A DNA stretch of 64,000 nt from Linnemannia hyalina (GCA_019671135.1 JAHRHY010000033.1:1-64000); one strand, 5' to 3'; positions 7,155 through 16,968 are shown, numbered from the stretch's first letter. Made by a program: numbers and translations. Notes: generated by a model from the letters alone, not told the origin.

Positions 7155-10100
7155 TCCAGGACTTGATCGTCGACGTTCCCTCCCTTTCTCCTCTGGACAA
7201 AGGGAGTGTTTCCTTACCAGAGTTAAGTTACAGTTCCAAGAATAAAAATTCTGCTATCAAAAACACTCCCCCCTCTGTATCCATTATTCGCACTACCACA
7301 TCCGCACCTCGTAGCCTACACAAACTCTCCTTCTCTCCTCCTCCACTCTCCCTTTTTCCCTCATCCATCCCTGCCTCGCCTCGTACTCCCTCCTCAATTG
7401 CCATCGACTCGACCACCACTGCCCCCAACACTCACTCCACCACGGTACCCTTTGACGATGAGTTACAACTCACCGACGACGTATCTGATACCTCGCCTGT
7501 TGGTCTTAGCCCATCAGAAGAAGTGGACCTGGACCCACTCTCCTCTCCTGCTGCTTTAGACCAACCCATGTCCAAGCGCAGGACCAAACGCTTGCGACAC
7601 AAATCCGTCCGTCTGCACGCTTTCACGGCTGAGAAAGCCTCCCGTACACTCTTGTCGTTTATTGGTAATGTGGCTGGTGCCCCTGCGCGTATTTTAATCG
7701 ATTGCGGTGCGGAAGGGAACGTCATCAGTTCTTCTTTTTGCAAACAACACTCCCTCACTCGCACTCCTGGCCCCTCCATCCCCATCATCCTTCCAAACGG
7801 TTCCTCTTCCATTTCATCATCCACCTCCACCTTTACCATCGACCGCGACCACTACTCCGACAAACTGGAAGCACTCATTTACCCCCTCTCCAACTACGAC
7901 CTCATCCTTGGAAAACCCTGGCTAACGACCATCAACCCTTTCATCAACTGGCGAAACAACGACCTTCACTTCACCCACAATGGACACACTGTTCTCTGGC
8001 GCTGTCGTGGTGCCAACGCCAACTCCATCTCCGCTCGCACACAAGGGAAACTCCTCTCTCACCTTCACTTTCACTCCCTTGCTACCCAACCTGGAAACGC
8101 TGTCTACCTCGCCCTCGTCAACATCGCTAAAAAGACCAACGACAACAACAGTAATGACAACAAACCGACCTCCCCTCCACTCTCACCCGACATTCACAAC
8201 ATCGTCCACAACGAGTTCCCCGACGTTTTCCCTTCCTCCCTCCCCTCTGGCCTTCCCCCTGACAGAGGCGATGCAATGAAGATCGAAACTGATCCGAGCG
8301 CTGATCCCCCCTTTCGCCCTGTTATACGTCTCTCGATTGCTGAATTGGATGAACTAAGGAAGCAACTCGACGACCTACTTGGCAAAGGCTTTATCAAACC
8401 CTCTACCTCCCCTTATGGTGCCCCTGTATTGTTTGTGAAAAAGAAGGATGGTTCCTTGCGTATGTGTGTTGATTACAGAGGGTTAAACCGGATTACAAAA
8501 AAGAACAGACACCCCCTTCCCCGCATTGATGAACTTATCGACCGTTTCCGCGGGGCACGCTACTTTACCAAACTTGACCTCCTCTCCGGTTACCATCAGC
8601 AACGTATAGCAGAAGAGGACACACACAAGACAGCCTTCCGTTGCCGCTACGGCCATTTCGAATTTAATGTGGTCCCTTTCGGGTTAACGAATGCACCGGC
8701 GTCCTTCTCCAATATGATGCTACGAGTATTAGACCCTGTTCTCGACAAGTGGGTTGTTGTTTACCTCGACGACATTCTTATCTACTCGCGCACCGAGGCC
8801 GAACATCTACAACATCTCCGATCCGTCCTCACGCTCCTCCGCAAGTACGGTCTCTACGCCAAGTTGAGCAAGTGCTCCTTTATGCAGAAAGAGACCGAGT
8901 TCCTCGGCCACGTCATCTCCAAGGACGGTATCCATACGAGCGGCGGTCTCGTTCGTGCCATCCGTGAATGGCCCCGTCCCCAGAAGCAGAAAGATGTTCA
9001 GCAGTTTGTTGGTCTTGCACAGTTCTATCATCAGTACATCGCTAACTTTGCCTCGATCGCCCTACCGTTGACCGCTCTCTTAGGTGAAGGCGTTCCTTTC
9101 TCTTGGTCTCAGGAGCAGGAAGTAGCGTTTACGACTCTGAAGGAGGCCATCAGTAAAGCACCTGTTCTACGTATCTTCGACCCCGACCTTCTAACAACCG
9201 TCGAAACCGATGCCTCCGGCTTTGCTCTCGGTGCCGTTCTCTTTCAGACCGATGAGCATGGCGAGTCGCGCCCCGTCGCCTTCACCTCCCGCAAGCTGAA
9301 CTCTGCCGAACGCAACTACCCAACACACGAACAGGAACTGTTGGCTGTTGTACATGCATTGAAGACATGGCGCTACTATCTGGACGGATCCCACTTCATC
9401 GTATACACCGACCATGCCACCCTCCAACACTTCCCCACTCAACCCAAACTCACCCGCCGTCAGGCCCGCTGGATGGAACTGTTGCAGGAATACAACTTCA
9501 CCTTCAAGTACAAGAAAGGAGCCGACAACATTGTCCCAGATGCCCTGTCTCGCCGACCGGACCATAGAGAGATTAACACACTCTCAGTACAGCTCGACCC
9601 CAGGCTCCGGCAGCGCCTGATGAATGGTTACAAAGAGGATCACCGCCTCAAACCGATCTATGAAAGCTGCCTCCAGGGAAGTCCACCGTCTAATTACTCT
9701 CTTGTTGATGGTGTTCTTTGCATTCAACGTAATGATCTTTTACTTGTTTGTATCCCCTCGAACTCTGACCTTCGGCTTTCTCTTCTTCACGATGCACACG
9801 ACTCCGCTATAGCTGGTCACTTCGGTTTCGAGAAGACGTACGGTCATCTCCACTCGCGGTTCTTCTGGCCATCTATGGCGAAGGACACCCGGCTGTATGT
9901 GCAGACCTGTGAGTCGTGCCAAAGGACTAAGCCCAGCAACCAACCACCTGCTGGCCTCCTCCAGCCCCTACCCATTCCCGATCGACCCTGGCAAACGGTG
10001 ACAATGGACTTTGTCGGCCCCCTACCCAAGACCCCACGCGGCTTTGACTCCATTACGGTCTTTGTTGACAAACTCACAAAGCAAGTGCACTTTGCCCCCT

Positions 10101-11071
10101 GCCACACCACCGACTCCGCCTCGCAAGTTGCACGCATTTTTTTCGACCATGTTTTCCGCTTGCACGGCATGCCAACCACCATTGTCTCCGACCGCGATAC
10201 CAAGTTCACGAGCCGCTTTTGGAAAGAATTGAGCCGTCTGATGGACGTCCACCTTGCCATGTCGACTGCCTTCCACCCTCAGACCGATGGCCAGACCGAG
10301 CGTGCCAACCGCACCCTTATCACCATGCTCCGTAACTTTGTCGACCAACGGCAGTCTAACTGGGACCTCTTACTTTCCGCCGCCGAATTTGCCACGAACA
10401 ACGCCACCAATGCCTCCACTGGAGTCTCCCCGTTCTTCTTGAACTCCGGAGCCCATCCCAACATGCCCATGTCATTGTTGACCCCTACTCCCGGCCCCAA
10501 CCCATCGGTTAACGAGTTCGTGCAATCTCGAAGCGAAGCCCTCACCCTCGCTAAGGAGTCCCTTGCTGCCGCCCAAGAACGTCAAGCAGCCAACGCCGAC
10601 ATCCATCGGCGAGAGCATGATTTCAAGGTTGGTGACCACGTTCTCCTTAACCTTGAGAATATCACCTTACCCTCGGACCGCACCCGCACGTCGCAGAAAC
10701 TCTTGGCTCGCTTTGCCGGCCCCCACACCATTGTTGAACAGCTGTCCCCGGTCTCCTTCCGCCTTGATCTTCCACCGTCCATGAAGATTCACCCCGTCTT
10801 CCACGTCGACCGATTCCGACGCTACCAACCATCACCTGCGACGCTAGGACCAAGAACACCAGCACGGCCACCACCGGTTATCGTTGAAGACGAGGAAGAG
10901 TATGAGGTCGAGGCCATTGCAGATCATAGGAAGGTTAACAACAACATGGAGTACCTTCTACAATGGCAAGGATACCCGCGCGAGGACTGGACATGGGAAC
11001 CAGAGAGTGAACTGGCACACTGTAAGGACATCCTCAACAAGTACAAGCGCGACCATGGCCTTAGGACTTAG
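7115..11071 (+). CDS. Gypsy-A Pol: protease, RT, RNase H, integrase, chromodomain
   Basis: The pol frame is open from 7115, in the -1 frame after gag. No ATG lies near its start, so it probably needs frameshifting. Counting residues from 7163: protease with LIDCGAEGNVIS near 178 (the active-site triplet reads D-C-G rather than the common D-T/S-G); RT with the catalytic YLDDIL near 533; RNase H starting ETDASGFALGAVLF near 682; integrase zinc domain (H..H..CESCQ, about 878-922); integrase core D-D-E at MDFVGPL (about 947), VSDRDTKF (about 1007) and GQTERAN (about 1042). A chromodomain closes the protein (YEVEAIADHRK to WTWEP, about 1246-1280) and would tether the integrase to modified histone H3. 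No internal stop is seen. Domain order identifies a Ty3/gypsy chromovirus. Confidence 0.92.
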   Translation, partial: FPRVGKSLRRSGLVQDLIVDVPSLSPLDKGSVSLPELSYSSKNKNSAIKNTPPSVSIIRTTTSAPRSLHKLSFSPPPLSLFPSSIPASPRTPSSIAIDSTTTAPNTHSTTVPFDDELQLTDDVSDTSPVGLSPSEEVDLDPLSSPAALDQPMSKRRTKRLRHKSVRLHAFTAEKASRTLLSFIGNVAGAPARILIDCGAEGNVISSSFCKQHSLTRTPGPSIPIILPNGSSSISSSTSTFTIDRDHYSDKLEALIYPLSNYDLILGKPWLTTINPFINWRNNDLHFTHNGHTVLWRCRGANANSISARTQGKLLSHLHFHSLATQPGNAVYLALVNIAKKTNDNNSNDNKPTSPPLSPDIHNIVHNEFPDVFPSSLPSGLPPDRGDAMKIETDPSADPPFRPVIRLSIAELDELRKQLDDLLGKGFIKPSTSPYGAPVLFVKKKDGSLRMCVDYRGLNRITKKNRHPLPRIDELIDRFRGARYFTKLDLLSGYHQQRIAEEDTHKTAFRCRYGHFEFNVVPFGLTNAPASFSNMMLRVLDPVLDKWVVVYLDDILIYSRTEAEHLQHLRSVLTLLRKYGLYAKLSKCSFMQKETEFLGHVISKDGIHTSGGLVRAIREWPRPQKQKDVQQFVGLAQFYHQYIANFASIALPLTALLGEGVPFSWSQEQEVAFTTLKEAISKAPVLRIFDPDLLTTVETDASGFALGAVLFQTDEHGESRPVAFTSRKLNSAERNYPTHEQELLAVVHALKTWRYYLDGSHFIVYTDHATLQHFPTQPKLTRRQARWMELLQEYNFTFKYKKGADNIVPDALSRRPDHREINTLSVQLDPRLRQRLMNGYKEDHRLKPIYESCLQGSPPSNYSLVDGVLCIQRNDLLLVCIPSNSDLRLSLLHDAHDSAIAGHFGFEKTYGHLHSRFFWPSMAKDTRLYVQTCESCQRTKPSNQPPAGLLQPLPIPDRPWQTVTMDFVGPLPKTPRGFDSITVFVDKLTKQVHFAPCHTTDSASQVARIFFDHVFRLHGMPTTIVSDRDTKFTSRFWKELSRLMDVHLAMSTAFHPQTDGQTERANRTLITMLRNFVDQRQSNWDLLLSAAEFATNNATNASTGVSPFFLNSGAHPNMPMSLLTPTPGPNPSVNEFVQSRSEALTLAKESLAAAQERQAANADIHRREHDFKVGDHVLLNLENITLPSDRTRTSQKLLARFAGPHTIVEQLSPVSFRLDLPPSMKIHPVFHVDRFRRYQPSPATLGPRTPARPPPVIVEDEEEYEVEAIADHRKVNNNMEYLLQWQGYPREDWTWEPESELAHCKDILNKYKRDHGLRT
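7127..7133 (+). promoter_or_regulatory. Candidate -1 ribosomal frameshift site, gypsy-A
   Basis: G GGA AAA is in the gag frame and fits the X-XXY-YYZ slippery pattern. It lies inside the short window (7115-7154) where the gag and pol frames overlap, and slipping back one base enters the pol frame exactly. Gypsy-D has GGGAAAT at the same place. Confidence 0.65.
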
Positions 11072-11096
11072 CGGATTTTTTTTTAAGAGGGGAAGG
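11072..11096 (+). promoter_or_regulatory. Gypsy-A polypurine tract region
   Basis: AAGAGGGGAAGG ends directly at the 3' LTR and is preceded by a run of T. This is the standard plus-strand primer position. Gypsy-D has AAAAGGGGAAGG in the same place. Confidence 0.8.
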
Positions 11097-11303
11097 TGCA
11101 ACATATTAGGTTTATCATTGCTCTCTAGTTAGTCATTCCTTGTCACTCTCTATCATCTCTGACTCACTATGACACTACACCTAGAAACCTAGTTGGCGAC
11201 TTTGTATATATATTTAGTTGTACCATAGTAATAACATCAATCATCACTGCTTCAACTCTCGTCCCCGTTCTATACTTCTCTGTCCCAGTCTTCGCCTGTT
11301 GCA
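11097..11303 (+). repeat. Gypsy-A 3' LTR
   Basis: The 207-bp partner of 5745-5951, with no difference found by eye. It is followed by the duplicated target CCAGC at 11304-11308. Confidence 0.93.
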
Positions 11304-11518
11304 CCAGCACTGGACCCGGTTTTTCAAGTCAGTTGTTCGTGATTCCGAAGAAGACAGGAGAACTACGCCCGGTGTTGAACCTGCGTCGCTTGAATCAGTA
11401 CCTGCCGATTCGACCTTTCAAAATGGAGACTATCTCCCAGGTAGTTCACCTAATAAAAAGGAACGATTTTCTTACCAGTATCGATTTGAGAGATGCGTTT
11501 CTCCACGTGCCAATTCAC
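11304..11518 (+). pseudogene. DIRS-like reverse transcriptase, continued
   Basis: With gypsy-A and one CCAGC copy removed, the frame continues from the fragment ending at 5744. This part encodes RT finger and palm motifs of DIRS type: QLFVIPKKTGELRPVLNLR, then FKMETI and IDLRDAFLHVPIH, the last containing the first catalytic Asp region. It is cut at 11519 by a reverse-oriented gypsy-A-family LTR. The rest of the RT and the tyrosine recombinase expected of DIRS elements are not in the window. Confidence 0.8.
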
Positions 11519-11565
11519 TGCAACAGGCGAAGACTGGGACAGAGAAGTATAGAACGGGGACGAGA
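11519..11565 (-). repeat. Gypsy-A-family LTR fragment (inverted, 47 bp)
   Basis: The reverse complement of the last 47 bases of the gypsy-A LTR, starting TGCAACAGGCG. It is interrupted where Harbinger-like H1 begins. It marks a second gypsy-A-family insertion into the same DIRS element, on the opposite strand, with the rest absent from the window. Confidence 0.85.
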
Positions 11566-12060
11566 GGAGGCCTTTCAGGTCCAAGTTATCATATGGTGTT
11601 TGTTACATCTCTGTAGATCTCGACAATATCCATAGCGACTATGGGATGAGAATGTATATATGATACCAAGCATATAAGACAACCATTGTAACATTTTTTG
11701 TTTAACTATCCTACTAAACACCAACCTATTCTCCAAACAACAAAGTCTTCTTATTTTTCGCACACCACACTCTTGAATATGTCCATCTACTATTAACCTG
11801 TAACCCTCACTGCAAGATTCGACAGAGTAGTTCTTGTATGTCATCATCTAAAGCACTTGTACTCTCAACTGTATCTTTGGGGCGAAATACAGGGGAGAGA
11901 TTACATTTTAAAAATTCTTGTGCTGTCTATTGCTATTTTATTCTGTGTTCTGTTGCCCACTATGAAGAGATATGTCAGTTATGGAAGTAAACACTCCGTT
12001 CCTTGGGCTTTGGATATTTTTTATATGCCTTTTTATATCCTCTGCACATGAAGGGGCCGC
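11566..12060 (+). repeat. H1 left terminal module (495 bp)
   Basis: Starts GGAGGCCTTTCA and ends TGAAGGGGCCGC, which are imperfect inverted termini. The same module occurs at both ends of H2 and H3 in direct orientation, alone inside H1 ORF1, and partially at the right edge of the window. This copy belongs to the same sequence subtype as the H4 module (for example GGGGCGAAATACAGG). Confidence 0.85.
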
Positions 12061-12131
12061 TACCGAATAAAATATAAAAATATATTTGTATTCTCAACTA
12101 TGTGCTTGCTGTATGATAGATACCATCCTAC

Positions 12132-12708
12132 ATGCTGTTGTGTATGCAGTTAAGTATAAGCCTTTTTAAAAAATTGTTATTGTTGGTTAACGTCATGACA
12201 ATCCAATACATAAATATTATTATGGATCTAACAAAACACTTCCAACAACTGCTTGATGACCATTGGACTTTCCTCAACGCTGGATGGCCAACAATTACAC
12301 CACGTAATAATCATCGTACTGTAAGCAAGGAAATTGGGTATATGCCAGAAATAAAAGAAACCCTAAATCGACGCCTTGGTCCTATTCCAGTGTACTTCTT
12401 TCTTGTTGACATCTGGCCAAAGGTTAAGTATCCTGGTCCATACAAAGAAGTGGAGAAAGGTCTTTTAATGCTCTATCATCTTGTCAAAGGACTGTCTATG
12501 GAAGCAATGGAACCACACATGCCAAAAAGTAGTTTTCATGCAATGCACTCTGTGTTTTATAAGAAAGAATATACTTTGCACAATAAGTACATCACCAACT
12601 GTATTGCAACAATGTTCTCCACAATTAAAATACGCCTATTGTCTGCAAAGGAAAAGAATCCTCCATTATTTAAGCATGTTACATTGCATCTTGATGGTCA
12701 TGATACAA
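12132..12708 (+). pseudogene. H1 transposase (ORF1), 5' part
   Basis: The first 192 codons of the Harbinger-like transposase, ending just after the first catalytic region HLDGHDT. A terminal module then interrupts it with a 3-bp duplication CAA (12706-12708 and 13204-13206). With the module removed the frame runs on to 13976 unchanged, so this copy was intact before that hit. The ATG at 12132 is the most upstream one; conserved alternatives are at 12195 and 12222. Confidence 0.85.
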
Positions 12709-13203
12709 GCGGCCCCTTCATGTGCAGAGGATATAAAAAGGCATATAAAAAATATCCAAAGTCCAAGGAACGGAGTGTTGACTTCCATAACTGGCATATC
12801 TCTTCATAGTGGGCAACAGAACACAGAATAAAATAGCAATAGACAGCACAAGAATTTTTAAAATGTAATCTCTCCCCTGTATTTCACGACAAAGATACAG
12901 TTGGGAATACAAGTGCTTTAGATGATCACATACAAGAACTACTCTGTCGAATCTTGCAGTGAGGGTTACAGGTTAATAGTAGATGGACATATTCAAGAGT
13001 TTGGTGTGCGAAAAATAAGAAGACTTTGTTGTTTGGAGAATGTAGTTGTGTTTAGTAGGATAATCGCGCAAGGAATGTTACAGTGGTTGTTTTAAATGGT
13101 TGATATCATACATACACTCTCCTCTAATGGACGCGGTGGATATCGTCAAGATCTGCAGAGATGTAACAAACACCATATGATAATTTGGACTTGAAAGGCC
13201 TCC
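12709..13203 (-). mobile_element. Solo Harbinger-like terminal module inside H1 ORF1
   Basis: A 495-bp module in reverse orientation (GCGGCCCCTTCATG to CTTGAAAGGCCTCC), flanked by the 3-bp duplication CAA. Its left half as written matches the H2-type module and its right half, from about 13039, matches the H3-type module. It is therefore a recombinant of two module subtypes and resembles a solo LTR or a MITE. Confidence 0.88.
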
Positions 13204-13976
13204 CAAGAGCAACATACAAAGGTGAGAGCAGTGCTGATATGTACTCTTACAAGCTGAAAAAGTCAGGGTTACGCACACAGGTAGCAATGGATTGTAATGG
13301 CATGGCCTTATTTGTCTCCAAATCTGCATCTTGCAAGAACAATGCTGATGGAACAATGCTGCTAACGATGAAGTTGGACAAGAGAGTGCATGAGATGGAT
13401 TGCATTGCTCTCGATGGAGGGTATCCACAGTTCTTAAGGAGGCTTATAGATGAGTCTGATACTCTTAAAGTCCAAAATTTCGCTCATCCATACCGTAAAC
13501 AGAAGAACAAGGAACTTACACAGGAAGAAGCGTTATACAATACCACCTTTGGTAGTTTCCGCTCGCAGATGGAATCTCTGTTTGCAGACCTTGGTTCCAC
13601 ATTTGAGAAACACAACAACCGTACTCCTGTGTTGGTGGATAAGAAACAAACATATAATTTGCAGTTGAAGTTATCTTTGTTACTCTTAAACATGAAAAAG
13701 ATGGTTGCTTTGTTGAAGATTTCTGCAGAACCAATTCATACAGCTTGGCTTCGCGAAGGATTCGAGTATCCGACGACAGAGAACGATGTTGAGCAACCAA
13801 TGGGATATGTTGATGTTGGTGCACTAGTGGAGGATGGAAATACAATGGCACAACTCCAGAACGAATTTCTTGGTCTTGAACTTCATGATAATGTTGATGA
13901 GGACCAGTACTCTGATGAGGACACACCAATGGATCCACCAGTAATACTGCAACCCGGCCTTTCCATTGCGCTTTGA
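13204..13976 (+). pseudogene. H1 transposase (ORF1), 3' part
   Basis: Continues ORF1 after the solo module. It carries the second catalytic Asp in ALDGGYP and the Glu in RSQMESLF, then a C-terminal acidic tail (DEDQYSDEDTPMD). The stop is at 13974-13976. It is near-identical in protein sequence to the intact copies in H2 and H3. Confidence 0.85.
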
Positions 13977-14690
13977 GGTACGTAGTACGAAGCGACAAAT
14001 GGATGTTAATGGTAATTTGTAGACTTATTGCAGGTTTTTAAAAGAATAGACATACATAGCCTATTTAGTCAGCGTTGAGATACGGTATTAACTGCCAAGA
14101 CGCTAATATGCACCGGTATCTATTATTAAAAGTCATGGTATTATTGTAGTAGATCGGATGCTATTCTATGCTATTCTACAACATTCCTTTTTATTTAACA
14201 AAGAGGATAAACACATGTACAAACCTACGTCATAAAAGAATACATAAACACATGTACAAACCTACGTCATAAAAGAATACTACATTCTTAACCATTTTTA
14301 AACCCCGTCTTTAACGCCAAGCAGTCTTAATAAGCAAGATCTACGTCATACGAGGAACACTACGTTATTAACCACTTAGATGCCTTTTTAAAACTCTTTT
14401 GTTACTAAGCGCCAAGCAGTGCTAATAAGCAAGCGCTATTAATGTCCATTGTGGCAGTGTTCCTGAATTAGTATAAATAAAGGAGTCCACTTCCCTCTTG
14501 CTTAATCTTTATCTAGTAACCAACCAACAATTATCCATATCTATACAACCATCCATACCTATACAACCATCTTTTATTGCAATTCTTTATATCAGTGTAC
14601 TAAGCAGCTGCAATCTACCACACATAAACTGAAAACTCATTCACACCCACCATACCACAAGTACAATCCATATTATTCATATCCAAAAAC
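13977..14690 (+). promoter_or_regulatory. H1 ORF1-ORF2 intergenic region / ORF2 promoter
   Basis: No ORF. It holds two perfect tandem 37-bp units (14207-14243, 14244-14280), each with CTACGTCA, the complement of a bZIP/CRE-like TGACGTAG. A further copy of that motif lies in a degenerate downstream repeat (about 14340). TATAAATAA sits at 14472-14480, about 210 bp before the ORF2 ATG. Confidence 0.6.
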
Positions 14691-15808
14691 ATGAAGTACG
14701 TTCAGCTTACAATCGAGCTCATCACCAAGGCCTTTGAGACATTCTCCTCTAAGAAGGGAGTGGAGTTTAACAAGAAGGATGCAAATAAGATCTTTAAGGC
14801 GCTTGATGAGGATGAGGAAGTAGAGAGATACTACTTTTGTGGAGAAAAGTGCACCAAGTCCAAGCGCAAATGCATGAAGGAAGTTGATGATGAAGGCATG
14901 CATTGTTATGTCCACGATCCTGCGCGCAAGTGTCAAGGCACAACTATTAAGGGTGCTAATTGTGGTAGTGTAGCCAAACTTGGTCAAACATACTGTGGAC
15001 GTCATCAAGATCAAGATAGAGGTTATATAAAACGTAGTAACAACAACGCACCTGTCGACAAGCGTACTAAGTCTTCCAAGGCTTTAAAGAAGACACATAC
15101 TTCTAAGTTTGTGTCTTCCGATGACGATATGACTTCCGAGGATGAAGAACCAAAGAAGCGAAAGAGAAACAAGCAGGAGTCATCGGATGAAGAGCCGTCC
15201 GATGATGATGATGAAGAAGATATAATTGCCGTCTCCTTTCCGTTGAGTCCAAAGGTAGTTGACATAACGTCCAAGAAAAATGTACCACTCGCTAATACAT
15301 GTATATGGACGCGTTATGCAACTAATCCAGCTTTCCTGTATGCAAAAAGCTTTACTGTAAATGGCAAGTACATTATTAGGCTAAAGGAAAAGAATCTCTA
15401 CATTGCATTGTGTCCACCTAAGCTCATGGGCAAGAATCTCCCTGCGCCAGAAATATCTGAGAAAGAGGCACGCATATTGGCCAAGATGGGTCTTCAAGAG
15501 GCAACTTCAGCAGATGTAGAAAAAATAGAAGAGTCTTCTGCTGATGAGAATTCTGACGATGATACAGATGATGGTGATACGTCTGATAATGCTGACTCTG
15601 AGGATGATTCCTCTAAAGATAAAGACTCTGATGATGGCAAGTCCAATAACAGACCTGATGTAGAATCTGGAGATGATACCTCTAAGGATAACCCTGATGA
15701 AAAACTATCTCATAAAAAGCCATCTAAGGATGATGAGAAGAAGACTTCTCGAAAGAAAAGGCATTCAGAGATGCCCAAAAATGCAGAGCCATCTTCTAAT
15801 GTAGATGT
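14691..15808 (+). pseudogene. H1 ORF2, truncated by gypsy-C LTR
   Basis: The first 372 codons of the accessory ORF2 protein: the Cys/His-rich N-terminus, a Lys-rich linker, the first copy of the internal repeat domain and a long acidic region. The ORF is cut at codon 373 by the gypsy-C 5' LTR at 15809; the few residues beyond are LTR-encoded. The full-length copies in H2 and H3 are 748 and 740 aa. Confidence 0.85.
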
Positions 15809-15977
15809 TGTCGCATATTTGCCTGTCTCGGGGGTGTCAGCTAATGTAATTAGGCTAGAGACAGTAATTTAGTCATATGACCAGACACCGACATAAATGG
15901 AGGTGTCTGGGCTGTTAACAAAGATCCCTCTCTTGTCTTATCAATTCGATTGTGCGTGACTAGCGTAAAAAGTTTCA
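15809..15977 (+). repeat. Gypsy-C 5' LTR
   Basis: TGTCGCATATTTGCC to AAAAAGTTTCA, 169 bp. It contains the hairpin CCAGACACC / GGTGTCTGG (15881-15910) with CATAAATGGA in the loop. It is followed by eight T rather than a TGG-type primer site. Confidence 0.9.
15881..15910 (+). promoter_or_regulatory. LTR hairpin with CATAA loop, gypsy-C
   Basis: A perfect 9-bp stem around a 12-nt loop GACATAAATGGA. Gypsy-B and gypsy-E LTRs carry hairpins with a related loop but different stem bases. The same hairpin is in the gypsy-C 3' LTR and in the solo LTR at 24411. Confidence 0.75.
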
Positions 15978-16739
15978 TTTTTTTTGATAAATACAACACG
16001 GATCGGGATCAGAATCCGTCGAACGATTGACAGGATCCATCCACTCATTTATTTATTCATTCAACCCATTACGAGGAACACTCCATCAATCTACAGGAGC
16101 GATTCAGGACGTAACGGGAGCATTTACGGATCATTACAGAACAGGACCTTTACTGTCAGGATTTTCCTCTATTTTCAGGATAATCCAACAAGGACAGGAT
16201 CCTTTTCTTTTATTTGTGGTCATTTCGTGCGTGTATCTGGTCACTAGTGACAAGGTTACAGCAGAGACTGATCATTAATACGAAGTGTAACAGGCGGTTA
16301 CTTTCGTTGTTATTATTTGGTTACTATTCTACCTTTTTGTGTTGGAGCTTTCAAGTGCGATCATACATCTGTGTGGTCATTTGAGGTCTTCATATAACAC
16401 GGTAGCAGAGATTCATTAGAAAACTCACCGTTAGTTTTGATCAAGGACATTCTTGTTCAAATAAACGCGGGATTCGTCTTTGTTGGCATTTAGGTGTGCC
16501 CTCATCCGAATTCATTTGCATCAGAAAACTTTTAGTTTTTTTCTGGGTGTTGTTTTTTATTTTTATTTTGAATCAAGTGGATCACTGAGCAAAAAGTACT
16601 GGAAGTTGACGTTAGTAGTAACAGTATTATTTTTTCTGGGGTGCAGTCTGGTTGATCATCAGTTTTCAAAAGCTCATTTCGTTTTCTGTTTATTCTGTTT
16701 GTCTGTTTGTTTTCTTTTCCTTTAATTGGGTCATAGAGA
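15978..16739 (+). other. Gypsy-C 5' leader
   Basis: 762 bp between the LTR and the gag ATG, beginning TTTTTTTTGATAAATAC. I see no conserved ORF; the short open frames here are not shared with related leaders. It presumably holds primer-binding and packaging signals. Confidence 0.7.
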
Positions 16740-16795
16740 ATGGCAGCGAATACGGCAAAGAAGAACGAGGACGTTGGCAGTAAGGTTGTTGGTGC
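16740..16795 (+). pseudogene. Gypsy-C gag-pol, exon-like piece 1 (start)
   Basis: The ATG at 16740 opens the gag-pol frame (MAANTAKKNEDVGSKVVG), which is cut after 18 codons by gypsy-B. The last five bases GGTGC are the target copy. The frame resumes at 35371 after the second GGTGC. Confidence 0.85.
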
Positions 16796-16968
16796 TGCGA
16801 TATATTAAGGTTTTATCATACGTACACAAGTAACTGATGAGACAAAGAGAGGGATTGTATTAGGCACACCAGGTACAGTCTATTATGCTGTCCCTGGTAT
16901 GTAGCTTAAGGGTAGTCTAGTCTATTGTCTCCATCTATCTTAGGGTGCCATTAGGCGAATATGCGACA
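16796..16968 (-). repeat. Gypsy-B 3' LTR
   Basis: In element sense it starts TGTCGCATATTCGCC and ends TTAATATATCGCA. It holds the hairpin ACCAGGGACAG / CTGTACCTGGT with loop CATAATAGA (plus-strand 16868-16898). It looks identical to 35193-35365. Confidence 0.92.
16868..16898 (-). promoter_or_regulatory. LTR hairpin with CATAA loop, gypsy-B
   Basis: An 11-position stem with ten pairs and one mismatch, and the 9-nt loop CATAATAGA in element sense. The loop differs from that of gypsy-E (CATAAGAGA) by one base, while the stem bases differ. Confidence 0.75.

Larger units (their letters stand above)
5745..11303 (+). mobile_element. Gypsy-A: Ty3/gypsy chromovirus, apparently intact
   Basis: A 5559-bp element with 207-bp LTRs that look identical (5745-5951, 11097-11303), a PBS directly after the 5' LTR, gag and pol ORFs in a -1 relationship, and a polypurine tract before the 3' LTR. 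The 5-bp target-site duplication CCAGC lies at 5740-5744 and 11304-11308, inside the DIRS RT. Both ORFs are open and all catalytic motifs are present. Confidence 0.93.
11566..15808 (+). mobile_element. Harbinger-like element H1, right part lost
   Basis: It contains a left terminal module (11566-12060), transposase ORF1 interrupted by a solo module (12709-13203), an intergenic promoter region and the first half of ORF2, which is cut by the gypsy-C 5' LTR. The right end, the right terminal module and hence the target duplication are missing. Confidence 0.85.
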
